Position numbers and translations under genes: made by a program. A model generated the notes under the pieces. The model was not told where the DNA came from. It did not search any database and saw only the letters and a list, made by a program, of their open reading frames with translations. 34,641 nucleotides of DNA, taken from assembly GCA_937867415.1 (NCBI GenBank), contig CALMKO010000028.1, positions 1 through 34,641 on the forward strand, in the 5' to 3' direction. Position 1 is the first letter of the stretch; the number at the start of each line of letters is the position of its first letter. Of the stretch, positions 1 through 8,296 are shown piece by piece. This stretch comes from an uncultured Verrucomicrobiota bacterium (GTDB taxonomy: Bacteria > Verrucomicrobiota > Verrucomicrobiia > Verrucomicrobiales > Akkermansiaceae).

Positions 1-18
1 GATGTGTATAAGAGACAG
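1..18 (+). other. Nextera/Tn5 sequencing adapter (artefact)
   Basis: The first 18 bases, GATGTGTATAAGAGACAG, equal the Tn5 mosaic-end sequence used in Nextera library adapters (established knowledge), lacking only its first A. The match starts exactly at base 1. It is not genomic sequence: the stop codon at 9-11 that appears to close the first reading frame lies inside the adapter. Confidence 0.95.
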
Positions 19-20
19 CT

Positions 21-3000
21 CCCGCCCCCGAACGCGAAGTCAGAGCGCCCAAATCCCGCATCTCAACCGCCGGGCCCATCGTCGATTCCGAGGAGACCTG
101 GGACATCGGCCTCGCTGGAAACCCCTGCTCCATCAAACTCGCGCTGGATGAAGCGTGCCTCCGTGACCGCGATGGCAAGGACACCATCCACCGCCTGGTC
201 CCGCCTGCCACTCAGGAAATGCTTCCCGCACGCCTCGCCCAACTCGCCGCATCGGGCGGCGTTTTTCCCGTCGCCTATCTCGTCGGGGAAGAACGCTCCG
301 TCTCATCACGCCGCATCATCACCCCCGATCTTCGCGTCCAGTTGGACCCTGAGGATTTCGAAAAAATCGCTTCACAAAACGGACTCAAAATCAAGGACCG
401 GCCCGACTATGCCCCCGGCTGGGTCATCTTGAGCGCCGGCGATGCCTTCGCCGCCCTCGACGCCATGATCCATCTCCGCGCCGCCCGGGAAGTCACCTCT
501 GCCGACGTGCTGCTCGCCATGCAACACAGCCCCCGCGCCTTGCCCAACGACCCGCTCGTCACCAATCAGTGGCATTTAAAACGCTCTGGCAGCGCCGTCG
601 TCGGTTCAGACATGAACATCGAGGGCGCGTGGAATTACCCTGCCGCCACCGGCAGCCGTGGTGCGGGCATCCGCATCGGCGTGATTGATGACGGCCTGCA
701 AACCGCCCATCCCGACCTCGCCCCCAATACCGACACCGTCAATGATCGAGACTGGAATGGAAATGACTTCGACCCCAACCCCGGCGCGGGTGACGACCAC
801 GGCACCGCCTGCGCCGGAAATGCCGCCGCCAAGGGGAACAACGGCATCGGCGTCTCCGGCTCCGCGCCTGATGCCACCCTCGTCGGCATGCGCCTCATCG
901 CCGCAGCCACCACTGACGCCCAGGAAGCAGAAGCCATGGCATACCTGCCACAGCTCATCGAAATCAAATCCAACAGCTGGGGCCCCAACGACACCGGCAC
1001 CCTCCTCGACGGGCCCGGCCCCCTTACTCTAACCGCCCTGCAAACCGCCACCACCAGCGGTCGGGGCGGCAAGGGCAGCATCATCCTCTGGGCCGGCGGA
1101 AATGGCGGGGACGTCCAAGACAACTCGAACTACGACGGCTACGCGAACTCGATTTATACCATCGCCATCGGAGCCACCGACAGCGCTGGCAGGCGGGCCT
1201 ATTACAGCGAACCGGGCAGCAATCTCGTCGTCTGCGCACCCTCCAGCGGCATCACTGGCACCCCGGGAATCACCGACACCCTGGGAATCACCACCACCGA
1301 CCGCACCGGCACTCTCGGTTACAACACCGCCTCCACCGCAAGCGGTGGTGACTATGCCAATAGTTTCGGCGGGACCTCATCCGCCACCCCCTCCGCAGCC
1401 GGAGTCGTAGCTCTGATGTTGGAAAAAAATCCCAACCTCGGCTGGCGTGACGTGCAGGAAATCCTCATCCGCACTGCCGCCCGCCCCCCTGGCTCCACCG
1501 GCTGGATTACCAATCCCGCAGGCATCGCATTCAACCATGACTTCGGTGCCGGCCTCATCAACGCCACCGCCGCAGTCAATCTCGCCGCCACCTGGGTGAA
1601 CCTACCCGCCCAGACGTCCACCACAGCCAACCAGACCGGACTCACCGCCGCCATCCCGAACAACAACACGACGGGCGTCAGCCGCAGCTTCGACCTCTCC
1701 ACATCGAACATCCGCGTCGAGCATGTCACCCTCACCCTCAGCGCCAACCACACCGCACGGGGGAACTTGCAAATCACCCTCACCTCCCCCGGCGGCATGT
1801 CCAGCACGCTCGCGGCCGTCCGCTCCGACAGCGGCGACAATTATTCCAACTGGACCTTCAGCACCGTTAGGAATTGGGGCGAACTTTCCACCGGCACCTG
1901 GACGCTCAATGTCGCCGATCTCAGCGCCACCGGCAACACCACCGGCGGCACCCTCACCGCAGCATCGTTGAAAATCTTCGGAACCCCGGGAACGCCGGTG
2001 AACCCACCGCCACTCGTACAAATCACCCAACCCGGCACCGCCCAGGTTTTCAGCCCCGGAACGCCCGTCACCATCAACGTCACCGCCACCGATCGGACCG
2101 TCACCAATGCCCCGGGCTCGGTCACCCAGGTGGAGTTTTTCGCCAACGACATCTCCTTGGGCACAGACACCACCGCTCCCTACTCGTTCACCTACACCCC
2201 AACTCCGGGAAACCACACCCTCATTGCCAAGGCCACGGATAACGAGGCGGCCATCGGCACCTCCTCCTCCGTCAATATCAGCGTCATCAATCAAGCCCCC
2301 GTCATCACCGCCGCCACCTTGTCGGCCAGCGGCCAAAGCTTCTCGGACGTTCCGCTGACCGTCTCTTCCATCACCGCAACTGATCCTGAAAACGCTCCCC
2401 TTTCCTACTCCTACCAATGGCAGTCCAGCATCAACCAGACCGTCTTCACCGACGAGCCCGCCGCGAACTCTAACACCTCACCCCCACTCGCCGGGAAACT
2501 CCTGCGCTGCGTGATCACCGCATCGGACGGAAATTCTAACAGCCAAGCCTTCACCACCGAGGCCGTCAACCTGCTACCACGCCCCAGCACCACCACCGCG
2601 GTCAACACCCCCTATTCCTACAGCAGCGGCCTCGTCCTCCGCGGCACCGATTCGCCGCTCTCCCGCCAAGCCATCATCCACGAGTTCAGCCAAGGGAGTT
2701 CAAGCACTTCGGAATGGGTGGAAATTCTCACGCTCAAGTCAGGCAGCCTCGCCTTCTGGGATCTCACCGACGCCGCCGGAAACATGATCGTGTTTCTGGA
2801 TGACCCCGTCTGGGATGACATCCCCGCCGGCACCCTGATTGTCGTTTACAATGGGGACTCCAGAGACCCACTGCTTCCCGCCGATGATCTCGATCCGAGG
2901 GATGGCCGAATGATCGTCAGCAGCACCAATCCCAGCTATTTCGATGCCACCTTCGACAACTGGATCCCCCTCGGAAACAGCGGGGACTCCATTTTCCTCA

Positions 3001-4718
3001 GCGATCCCGGGCAAGTCGTCGCCCACTCCCTCGCCTACGGCAACAGCGTCGCCACCACTCCCAACGTCGGCAGCGTCGGCAGCGGAAGAAGCGCCTACTT
3101 CACCGGCGATACCGATTCCGAGGCCGACCTTGCCGCCAACTGGCGGACCACCAGTTCCACCATGGCCAGAAACGTCAAAACCACCCGTGCCCTCGGTGAT
3201 CTTTTCATCTCGGAATACGTCGAAGGAAGCGGCAACAACAAGGCCCTTGAAATTTACAACCCTTCCGCCTCTCCCGTGAACCTGACTACTGACGGGTATA
3301 AGGTAGAAATCTATCTGAACGGCGCAACAACCGCCTCATCCACCACCAATCTCACTGGAACCCTCCTGCCGGGTGCCACTTTTGTGATCAAAAACAACTC
3401 CACCACCGGGACCATCGCGGCTGTCACAGCCCAACTTTCCTCCGGCAACATGAACTTTAACGGGGATGACGCCATCCTTTTGAAAAAAGGAACCCTCGTT
3501 GTCGATAGCTTCGGCCAAGTCGGCTTCGACCCAGGGACGGCATGGAATGTCGGCGGCGTCACGACCTCGGACAAGACCCTCCGCCGGAAGTCCACCATCA
3601 CCCAGGGCGACCCCGTTTCCTCTGATGCCTTCAACCCGTCGCTGGAATGGGACTCTTTCAATATCGATACACTTTCAGGCCTGGGTAGCCACAGCGTCGG
3701 TTCCAGCGGGACCAACGGGCTCACTCTCACCGTCAATCCCGCCACCTTCGCCGAGAACCTCGGTGCCGCCGCCGCCACCGCCACCGTCAGCATCCCAGCC
3801 GCCGTGGCATCCCCGGTGACGGTGACCCTGACATCATCCGACACCGGCGAGTTCACGGTCCCCGCCACCGTCACCATCGCCGCAGGACAGACCAGCAGCC
3901 CGAGCTTCGCGATCACTGCGGTGGATGACCTTGATTCCGACGGCCCCCAGACCGCCATCCTGAGTGCCACGGCCCCCGGCTATCAGAACGGATCCACCAC
4001 GCTCACCATCACCGACAACGAGCCCTCCGTCGAGGGGGTCACTCCGGCAGCGGCGAACAACGCGGAAAACTCGGGATTTGTAGCAGCCTTGCGCTCCGGC
4101 TCCCTGAATAGCCCAGCCCTCTTCCGCGCCGGAGTCGGTGCGGTGATCCCCGCCGGTCTCACTTTGGACCCCGGTTCAGGCGTCCTCAGCGGAACCATCG
4201 ACCCCGCCAATCCGGTCGGCCCTTACCTCATCGTCATCGAGCGCTACAACTCACTGGGCGAGACCATCTCCCAATCGTTCACTCTCACCGTGACCTCAGG
4301 CTCAAGCAGCACCTTCAACACGTGGGTAGGTGGCTTCCCGTCCTTGGGAGACGCTACCGGACTCACGGATGACTTCGACCGCGACGGCCTGCCTAACGGA
4401 ATTGAAAACCTTCTTGGAACCGCTCCGGACCTTTCCAACCCCGGCCTCACCCAGGTCTCCGCCACCGCCACCACGCTGGTCTTCCAGCATAGCCGCTCGA
4501 ACACCCCCGCAAGCGATCTCACTCCGAGCTACGAGTGGTCAAGCGACCTGACAACCTGGAATACCTCCGCAAGCACGGTGGCAGGAACCACCGTCACCTT
4601 TGGAACCGCCGTCATCACGGACACCACAGCCCCGGCCAATGACCTCATCGAGGTCACCGCCACCCTTTCCGGAACTCCCGCAGCGAAAATCTTTGTCCGG
4701 CTCAAAGCCGTGAAGTAA
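21..4718 (+). CDS. Secreted subtilisin/kexin-like serine protease, multidomain, 5' partial
   Basis: This is an S8-family endopeptidase missing its 5' end. The frame stays open from the adapter junction through the first ATG at 219, so about 66 residues precede that ATG and the true start lies off the contig. Numbering from 219, the catalytic triad is D157 (IGVIDDG), H194 (DDHGTAC) and S387 (GGTSSATP), with oxyanion N295 (AGGNGG). The segment just before the catalytic domain (DPLVTNQWHL) is kexin/furin-like, and a P/homoB domain follows at about 485-588. Beyond it come Ig/cadherin-like modules (about 595-780), two lamin-tail-like domains (about 815-1165), a Calx-beta-like module and a putative-Ig repeat. 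The C-terminal domain (about 1365-1499) begins with an acidic DFDRDGLPNG loop and ends FVRLKAVK; a related domain ends the protein at 23787-30692. It is probably extracellular. The P domain would stabilise the protease; the substrate is unknown. Confidence 0.9.
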   Translation, partial: PAPEREVRAPKSRISTAGPIVDSEETWDIGLAGNPCSIKLALDEACLRDRDGKDTIHRLVPPATQEMLPARLAQLAASGGVFPVAYLVGEERSVSSRRIITPDLRVQLDPEDFEKIASQNGLKIKDRPDYAPGWVILSAGDAFAALDAMIHLRAAREVTSADVLLAMQHSPRALPNDPLVTNQWHLKRSGSAVVGSDMNIEGAWNYPAATGSRGAGIRIGVIDDGLQTAHPDLAPNTDTVNDRDWNGNDFDPNPGAGDDHGTACAGNAAAKGNNGIGVSGSAPDATLVGMRLIAAATTDAQEAEAMAYLPQLIEIKSNSWGPNDTGTLLDGPGPLTLTALQTATTSGRGGKGSIILWAGGNGGDVQDNSNYDGYANSIYTIAIGATDSAGRRAYYSEPGSNLVVCAPSSGITGTPGITDTLGITTTDRTGTLGYNTASTASGGDYANSFGGTSSATPSAAGVVALMLEKNPNLGWRDVQEILIRTAARPPGSTGWITNPAGIAFNHDFGAGLINATAAVNLAATWVNLPAQTSTTANQTGLTAAIPNNNTTGVSRSFDLSTSNIRVEHVTLTLSANHTARGNLQITLTSPGGMSSTLAAVRSDSGDNYSNWTFSTVRNWGELSTGTWTLNVADLSATGNTTGGTLTAASLKIFGTPGTPVNPPPLVQITQPGTAQVFSPGTPVTINVTATDRTVTNAPGSVTQVEFFANDISLGTDTTAPYSFTYTPTPGNHTLIAKATDNEAAIGTSSSVNISVINQAPVITAATLSASGQSFSDVPLTVSSITATDPENAPLSYSYQWQSSINQTVFTDEPAANSNTSPPLAGKLLRCVITASDGNSNSQAFTTEAVNLLPRPSTTTAVNTPYSYSSGLVLRGTDSPLSRQAIIHEFSQGSSSTSEWVEILTLKSGSLAFWDLTDAAGNMIVFLDDPVWDDIPAGTLIVVYNGDSRDPLLPADDLDPRDGRMIVSSTNPSYFDATFDNWIPLGNSGDSIFLSDPGQVVAHSLAYGNSVATTPNVGSVGSGRSAYFTGDTDSEADLAANWRTTSSTMARNVKTTRALGDLFISEYVEGSGNNKALEIYNPSASPVNLTTDGYKVEIYLNGATTASSTTNLTGTLLPGATFVIKNNSTTGTIAAVTAQLSSGNMNFNGDDAILLKKGTLVVDSFGQVGFDPGTAWNVGGVTTSDKTLRRKSTITQGDPVSSDAFNPSLEWDSFNIDTLSGLGSHSVGSSGTNGLTLTVNPATFAENLGAAAATATVSIPAAVASPVTVTLTSSDTGEFTVPATVTIAAGQTSSPSFAITAVDDLDSDGPQTAILSATAPGYQNGSTTLTITDNEPSVEGVTPAAANNAENSGFVAALRSGSLNSPALFRAGVGAVIPAGLTLDPGSGVLSGTIDPANPVGPYLIVIERYNSLGETISQSFTLTVTSGSSSTFNTWVGGFPSLGDATGLTDDFDRDGLPNGIENLLGTAPDLSNPGLTQVSATATTLVFQHSRSNTPASDLTPSYEWSSDLTTWNTSASTVAGTTVTFGTAVITDTTAPANDLIEVTATLSGTPAAKIFVRLKAVK

Positions 4719-5004
4719 TCGCCCGCCGCTTGCCAAACCCACCCCAACAGCGACCCCGGAAACGCAAGCACGCGTGTCCATCCCGCTCGATTAAATCCAA
4801 GAAAACCAAGGGAAAATCCATGGTCTGAAAAACGTTTTTGTGAATAGGCTTTTCCGAAAGCATCATCGGTGCCACCTGATTCTCAAGCGATTTTGGTGCA
4901 AGCGGATTCCGCCAACGCATCGTGTCACCGCAATCTTGGCTTTTGCCCGTCACCTGTCTTGAAAATCCTCAAGTGACGGCTTCTCTCACCATTACGATTC
5001 AACC
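4719..5004 (+). promoter_or_regulatory. Intergenic region before the CAZyme cluster
   Basis: This 286-bp gap separates the protease from the carbohydrate-enzyme row and is the likeliest place for the cluster's main promoter. It is more AT-rich than its surroundings. It holds a perfect 12-bp palindrome, AAAAACGTTTTT, at 4828-4839, and a larger interrupted inverted repeat close to the next start codon (listed separately). I see no clear sigma-70 -35/-10 pair and no Shine-Dalgarno sequence before the ATG at 5005. Confidence 0.4.
4948..4978. promoter_or_regulatory. Interrupted inverted repeat, possible operator or hairpin
   Basis: CGTCAC (4948-4953) plus TTGA (4959-4962) pair with TCAA plus GTGACG (4969-4978), leaving a 6-nt loop and a 5-nt bulge on the left arm. 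It sits 27 bp upstream of the first gene of the glycosidase row, where an operator or 5'-leader hairpin would fit. No regulator gene is adjacent, so a role is inference. Confidence 0.3.
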
Positions 5005-8000
5005 ATGTCCAAAAGACCGACCATTCCCACCTTCTTGATGCTCCTCGGCCTCGCAAGCGCCCAAGGTGCCACAGACTGGACCAAGCTCCCCGGCGTGACT
5101 CCCAACCCCAAGTCTCCCGGCTTCATCATCCAGTCCGCTCCGCAAACGCTCACCCTATCGAACAAAGTCAGCATTCCCTACGACAAGTATTCCGTCTGCT
5201 CGTTCACCGTCGAGGATGGCGCGGCGGCGCCGGACCTGCAAATCTCCGGCGGTATCTCTGAGGTCGATGGCTCATGCGGCTTTGTCAAAGATGGACCGGG
5301 CACGATGCAGGTGGCAGGCGAGGTGAGACTCGGCGGCTTCATCACGGTCTATGACGGCACTCTGGATTTTTCCAAAGCCACGCTCGCAAAGGGCGTGCGG
5401 GTCAATGTCATGGGAGATGCGATTCTCATCCCGCCCGCAGCCGGTATCCCGATCTCGGAAATCCATATCAATGACCAGAAACTCAGCCCCGGCATCTGGG
5501 GACCACCCGGCAGCGTGGCCGCAGGTAAAGCATCACACGAGTCCCCTTCCCTCGGCGGACTCGTGAAACTCCCGGACACCGGACCCTCCCGCCGCGAAAT
5601 CTGGAAAGGCCTGAAATACGGCATCTTCAGCCATCTGGCATGGAACGGCTACGGCATGACCGCGGGAACGGCAAATGCGGATGGATCGCGGGCGCAGAAC
5701 ATCGATGAAATGGCCGAGAAGTTCGATGTGGAAAACTACGTCAATCAATTGGTGGAAATAGAAGCGCAATACGTCGTCTTCACCGCCTGGCACTCCGGCA
5801 CTTGCCCGCTGTTTCCCAGCGCCGCCATGGAAAAATGGGCACCCGGCAGACCGAGTTGCCCGAAACATGACCTGCTGGGAAAACTGCTCGACACCTGCCG
5901 CGCCAAAGGCATCCGCACCTTCTTCTACTGCCACCCCTACCAACCGGTCGCCAACCCGCACAACGATTGGATCAATGACCTCTTCGCCGAGTTGGTGGAC
6001 CGCTACAGCTCACGTCTTGACGGACTTTGGCTCGATGAGAATTTCCAGGATTGCACCCAGGACAAGGTCGTCGATTACCGCCGCCTGATGAAAACCATCA
6101 AGGAACGCAACCCGGATCTGGTGCTGACCCATAACAATGGCGGCTATCAGAGTTATGGCGTCGATGGCGGCGTCCAGGAGGTCCAATGGGAATATCACGA
6201 AGGCCGCATGGCTTCCATCTATCAGATTTTTAATCAGACCGCAAAATCGCCGGAGGACATGCTCGTCACCACCGTGATTCAAGCCGCCGCCAATACCATG
6301 GGCGGCGGCATCCAGTGGAGCATCGATGCCCACGGCCCGGGCAACAACTCCCGCGGCGGACTCGACGCCAGCTCCCGGCCGATCCTCGATGGCTTTGTAA
6401 AACTCTTCAAACCGATCAAGGATTCCGTCCACCACACCCAACCCAGCAGTTCCTATCCGCCGCCGTTCAATGGCGTGGTGGTCAAGCTTTCCAGCCTCAA
6501 CTGGGGGGTGGCCACCCAATCGCTCGATGGCACCCGGGAATACCTCCACGTCCTCAAGGCGCCTGAAGGAAACTCCCTCACGCTTCCGCCACCTGCGGAT
6601 GGCAAGGTCTTCACCAAGGCCCGCCTTCTCGATGGCGGCCGCGCGGTCACCTTGTCCCAGAGCAACCGCGGCATCACCCTCACACTCCCGGCCGGCACCT
6701 CGTGGAAAAAACCGGATACCGTCATCGTCATGGACGTGCTCGCACCCGGCGGCGTGGGACTCGTCAACAACACCAGCCGCGCGGCAAGCTATTCCGGCAC
6801 TTCCTGGGCCTATCAGCGCGATGGCAAGGGCCGCGAGTTCCGCAATGATTCGCATCGCTGCACTGCCGATGGCGATTCGTTCTCGTTCACCTTCGATGGC
6901 ACCGACATCTCATGGATCAGCAGCCGCGGACCGGATCGCGGCTTGGTCGATCTTGCCATTGATGGAGCTCCCCAAGGCACCGTGGATCTCTCAAAAGGCA
7001 GCGGCGGCTTTCAAACCGTATTCTCCAAATCCGGACTGCCGCGCGGCACCCACACGCTCACCGGAACCAAGCGCGGCGGCGCGGTGATGACTGTCGATGC
7101 CTTCCAGGTCAGCGAACTCATCAATGACGGCGATGCGGATGTGGCGTTTCCCGATACCACCCGCTACGGCGCGAGGGCCGCCACTCTCACAGGCCCGTGG
7201 GAGCCGCGCGGCAGCAGTTGGATCAATGGACAGAGTTTCAGTTTTGCCTTCCATGGCACGGGCGTAGAGATCTTCGGCGGGTCCGCCCATGGCAGCGGCG
7301 ATCTTGTGATCACCATCAATGGCCAAACGCATTCCACCGCCCATTGTCACGGCGACCAGACAAGCCGAAGCCTGGCAAAGATATCCGGTCTCCCCAAGGC
7401 CGACCACACGGTGGTCGGTCACTACACCAACCCGCATCCGGCTGGATTCATCGCCGCGCTCGACGGCTTCGACGTCACCCGCCCGGACTTCTGGAGCCAT
7501 CAGAAAGACCGCAAGCTCGGTGAACTCAACGACGACGCCCACGTCGGCGAAATCAAGGATTCCACCGGAAGTTACTCCTTCAACGGCTCCGGTGTGGAAA
7601 TCCACACCACCAGGGATGTCGAGTCCCGCACCGTCCATTACACGCTGGACGGCGGCGGCAGTTCGCTGTGGGTCGGGCTCAATCATTACTCGCCCGTCAC
7701 CATCCCCGGCGAGCGCGTTTTCCGTTACCTGAACCTGCTGCCCGGCAGCTACAAGGTCGGGTTCTCCAACGCGGCGAATCCTTCCGGCGTCAATTTCTCT
7801 TTCGTGCGGTTGAACATCGATGCCCTGCGTGTTCACAAGGGCGAGTCAGCATCCGCCACGCCCTTGTTCTGGGGTGCGAATGCCGCCGGCGGAAACGGCA
7901 CTTGGGACATCGCCTCATCCGCCAACTGGCACGACGGTGTTTCCGCCACCCAGTGGCTCGACCTCGGTGCCAGCGATTACACCGCCATCTTCTCCGGCAA

Positions 8001-8262
8001 AGGCGGCGTCATCAACGTCGCTGCCCCGGTCCGTGCCAATCGTCTGGTTTTCCGTGGAAACGGCTATGTGCTCCGTGGCCAGAGCTTGGATCTCACCGGT
8101 GACAAACCCGGCATCCATGTCGCTGATGCCGCAAAGGCCACCTTCGCTCTCCCGGTCCGCCTGCCGGATGGCACGACACTCGCCACCGGAACCTATACCT
8201 CTGCCACCCACCCGCATCTTGTAACCGGTGGCGGCGTGTTGTTGATAGAAACTCCCCGCTGA
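5005..8262 (+). CDS. Secreted GH29-like hydrolase flanked by beta-strand and beta-sandwich modules
   Basis: A 1085-residue exported protein with a signal peptide at about 1-22. Residues 25-190 resemble autotransporter-associated beta-strand repeats (DGPGTMQVAG followed by a turn-rich stretch ending in SLGG). The catalytic barrel (about 195-500) opens with KYGIFSHLAWNGYG and carries GLWLDEN, whose D344 is where the GH29 nucleophile would be. The usual GH29 HHDGFxLWDS motif is replaced by TAWHSGTCPLFPS, so the family call is tentative and specificity may differ from plain alpha-L-fucosidase. About 588-950 holds three tandem beta-sandwich, CBM-like modules, the first with DRGLVDLAIDG. Residues 954-1085 form another beta-strand module (FWGANAAGGNGTWDIASSANW). 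It is first in the row and 34 bp from the next GH29 gene. Likely role: trimming terminal fucose or a related deoxy sugar from a polymer it also binds. Confidence 0.7.
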   Translation: MSKRPTIPTFLMLLGLASAQGATDWTKLPGVTPNPKSPGFIIQSAPQTLTLSNKVSIPYDKYSVCSFTVEDGAAAPDLQISGGISEVDGSCGFVKDGPGTMQVAGEVRLGGFITVYDGTLDFSKATLAKGVRVNVMGDAILIPPAAGIPISEIHINDQKLSPGIWGPPGSVAAGKASHESPSLGGLVKLPDTGPSRREIWKGLKYGIFSHLAWNGYGMTAGTANADGSRAQNIDEMAEKFDVENYVNQLVEIEAQYVVFTAWHSGTCPLFPSAAMEKWAPGRPSCPKHDLLGKLLDTCRAKGIRTFFYCHPYQPVANPHNDWINDLFAELVDRYSSRLDGLWLDENFQDCTQDKVVDYRRLMKTIKERNPDLVLTHNNGGYQSYGVDGGVQEVQWEYHEGRMASIYQIFNQTAKSPEDMLVTTVIQAAANTMGGGIQWSIDAHGPGNNSRGGLDASSRPILDGFVKLFKPIKDSVHHTQPSSSYPPPFNGVVVKLSSLNWGVATQSLDGTREYLHVLKAPEGNSLTLPPPADGKVFTKARLLDGGRAVTLSQSNRGITLTLPAGTSWKKPDTVIVMDVLAPGGVGLVNNTSRAASYSGTSWAYQRDGKGREFRNDSHRCTADGDSFSFTFDGTDISWISSRGPDRGLVDLAIDGAPQGTVDLSKGSGGFQTVFSKSGLPRGTHTLTGTKRGGAVMTVDAFQVSELINDGDADVAFPDTTRYGARAATLTGPWEPRGSSWINGQSFSFAFHGTGVEIFGGSAHGSGDLVITINGQTHSTAHCHGDQTSRSLAKISGLPKADHTVVGHYTNPHPAGFIAALDGFDVTRPDFWSHQKDRKLGELNDDAHVGEIKDSTGSYSFNGSGVEIHTTRDVESRTVHYTLDGGGSSLWVGLNHYSPVTIPGERVFRYLNLLPGSYKVGFSNAANPSGVNFSFVRLNIDALRVHKGESASATPLFWGANAAGGNGTWDIASSANWHDGVSATQWLDLGASDYTAIFSGKGGVINVAAPVRANRLVFRGNGYVLRGQSLDLTGDKPGIHVADAAKATFALPVRLPDGTTLATGTYTSATHPHLVTGGGVLLIETPR

Positions 8263-8296
8263 ATTCATCGGTCCGGCCACACCTATATCCACTGCC

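Noticed and set aside
1-18. Real Tn5 transposon end
   Set aside because: It begins exactly at base 1 as the bare mosaic end with no IS50 sequence; a library adapter explains it fully.
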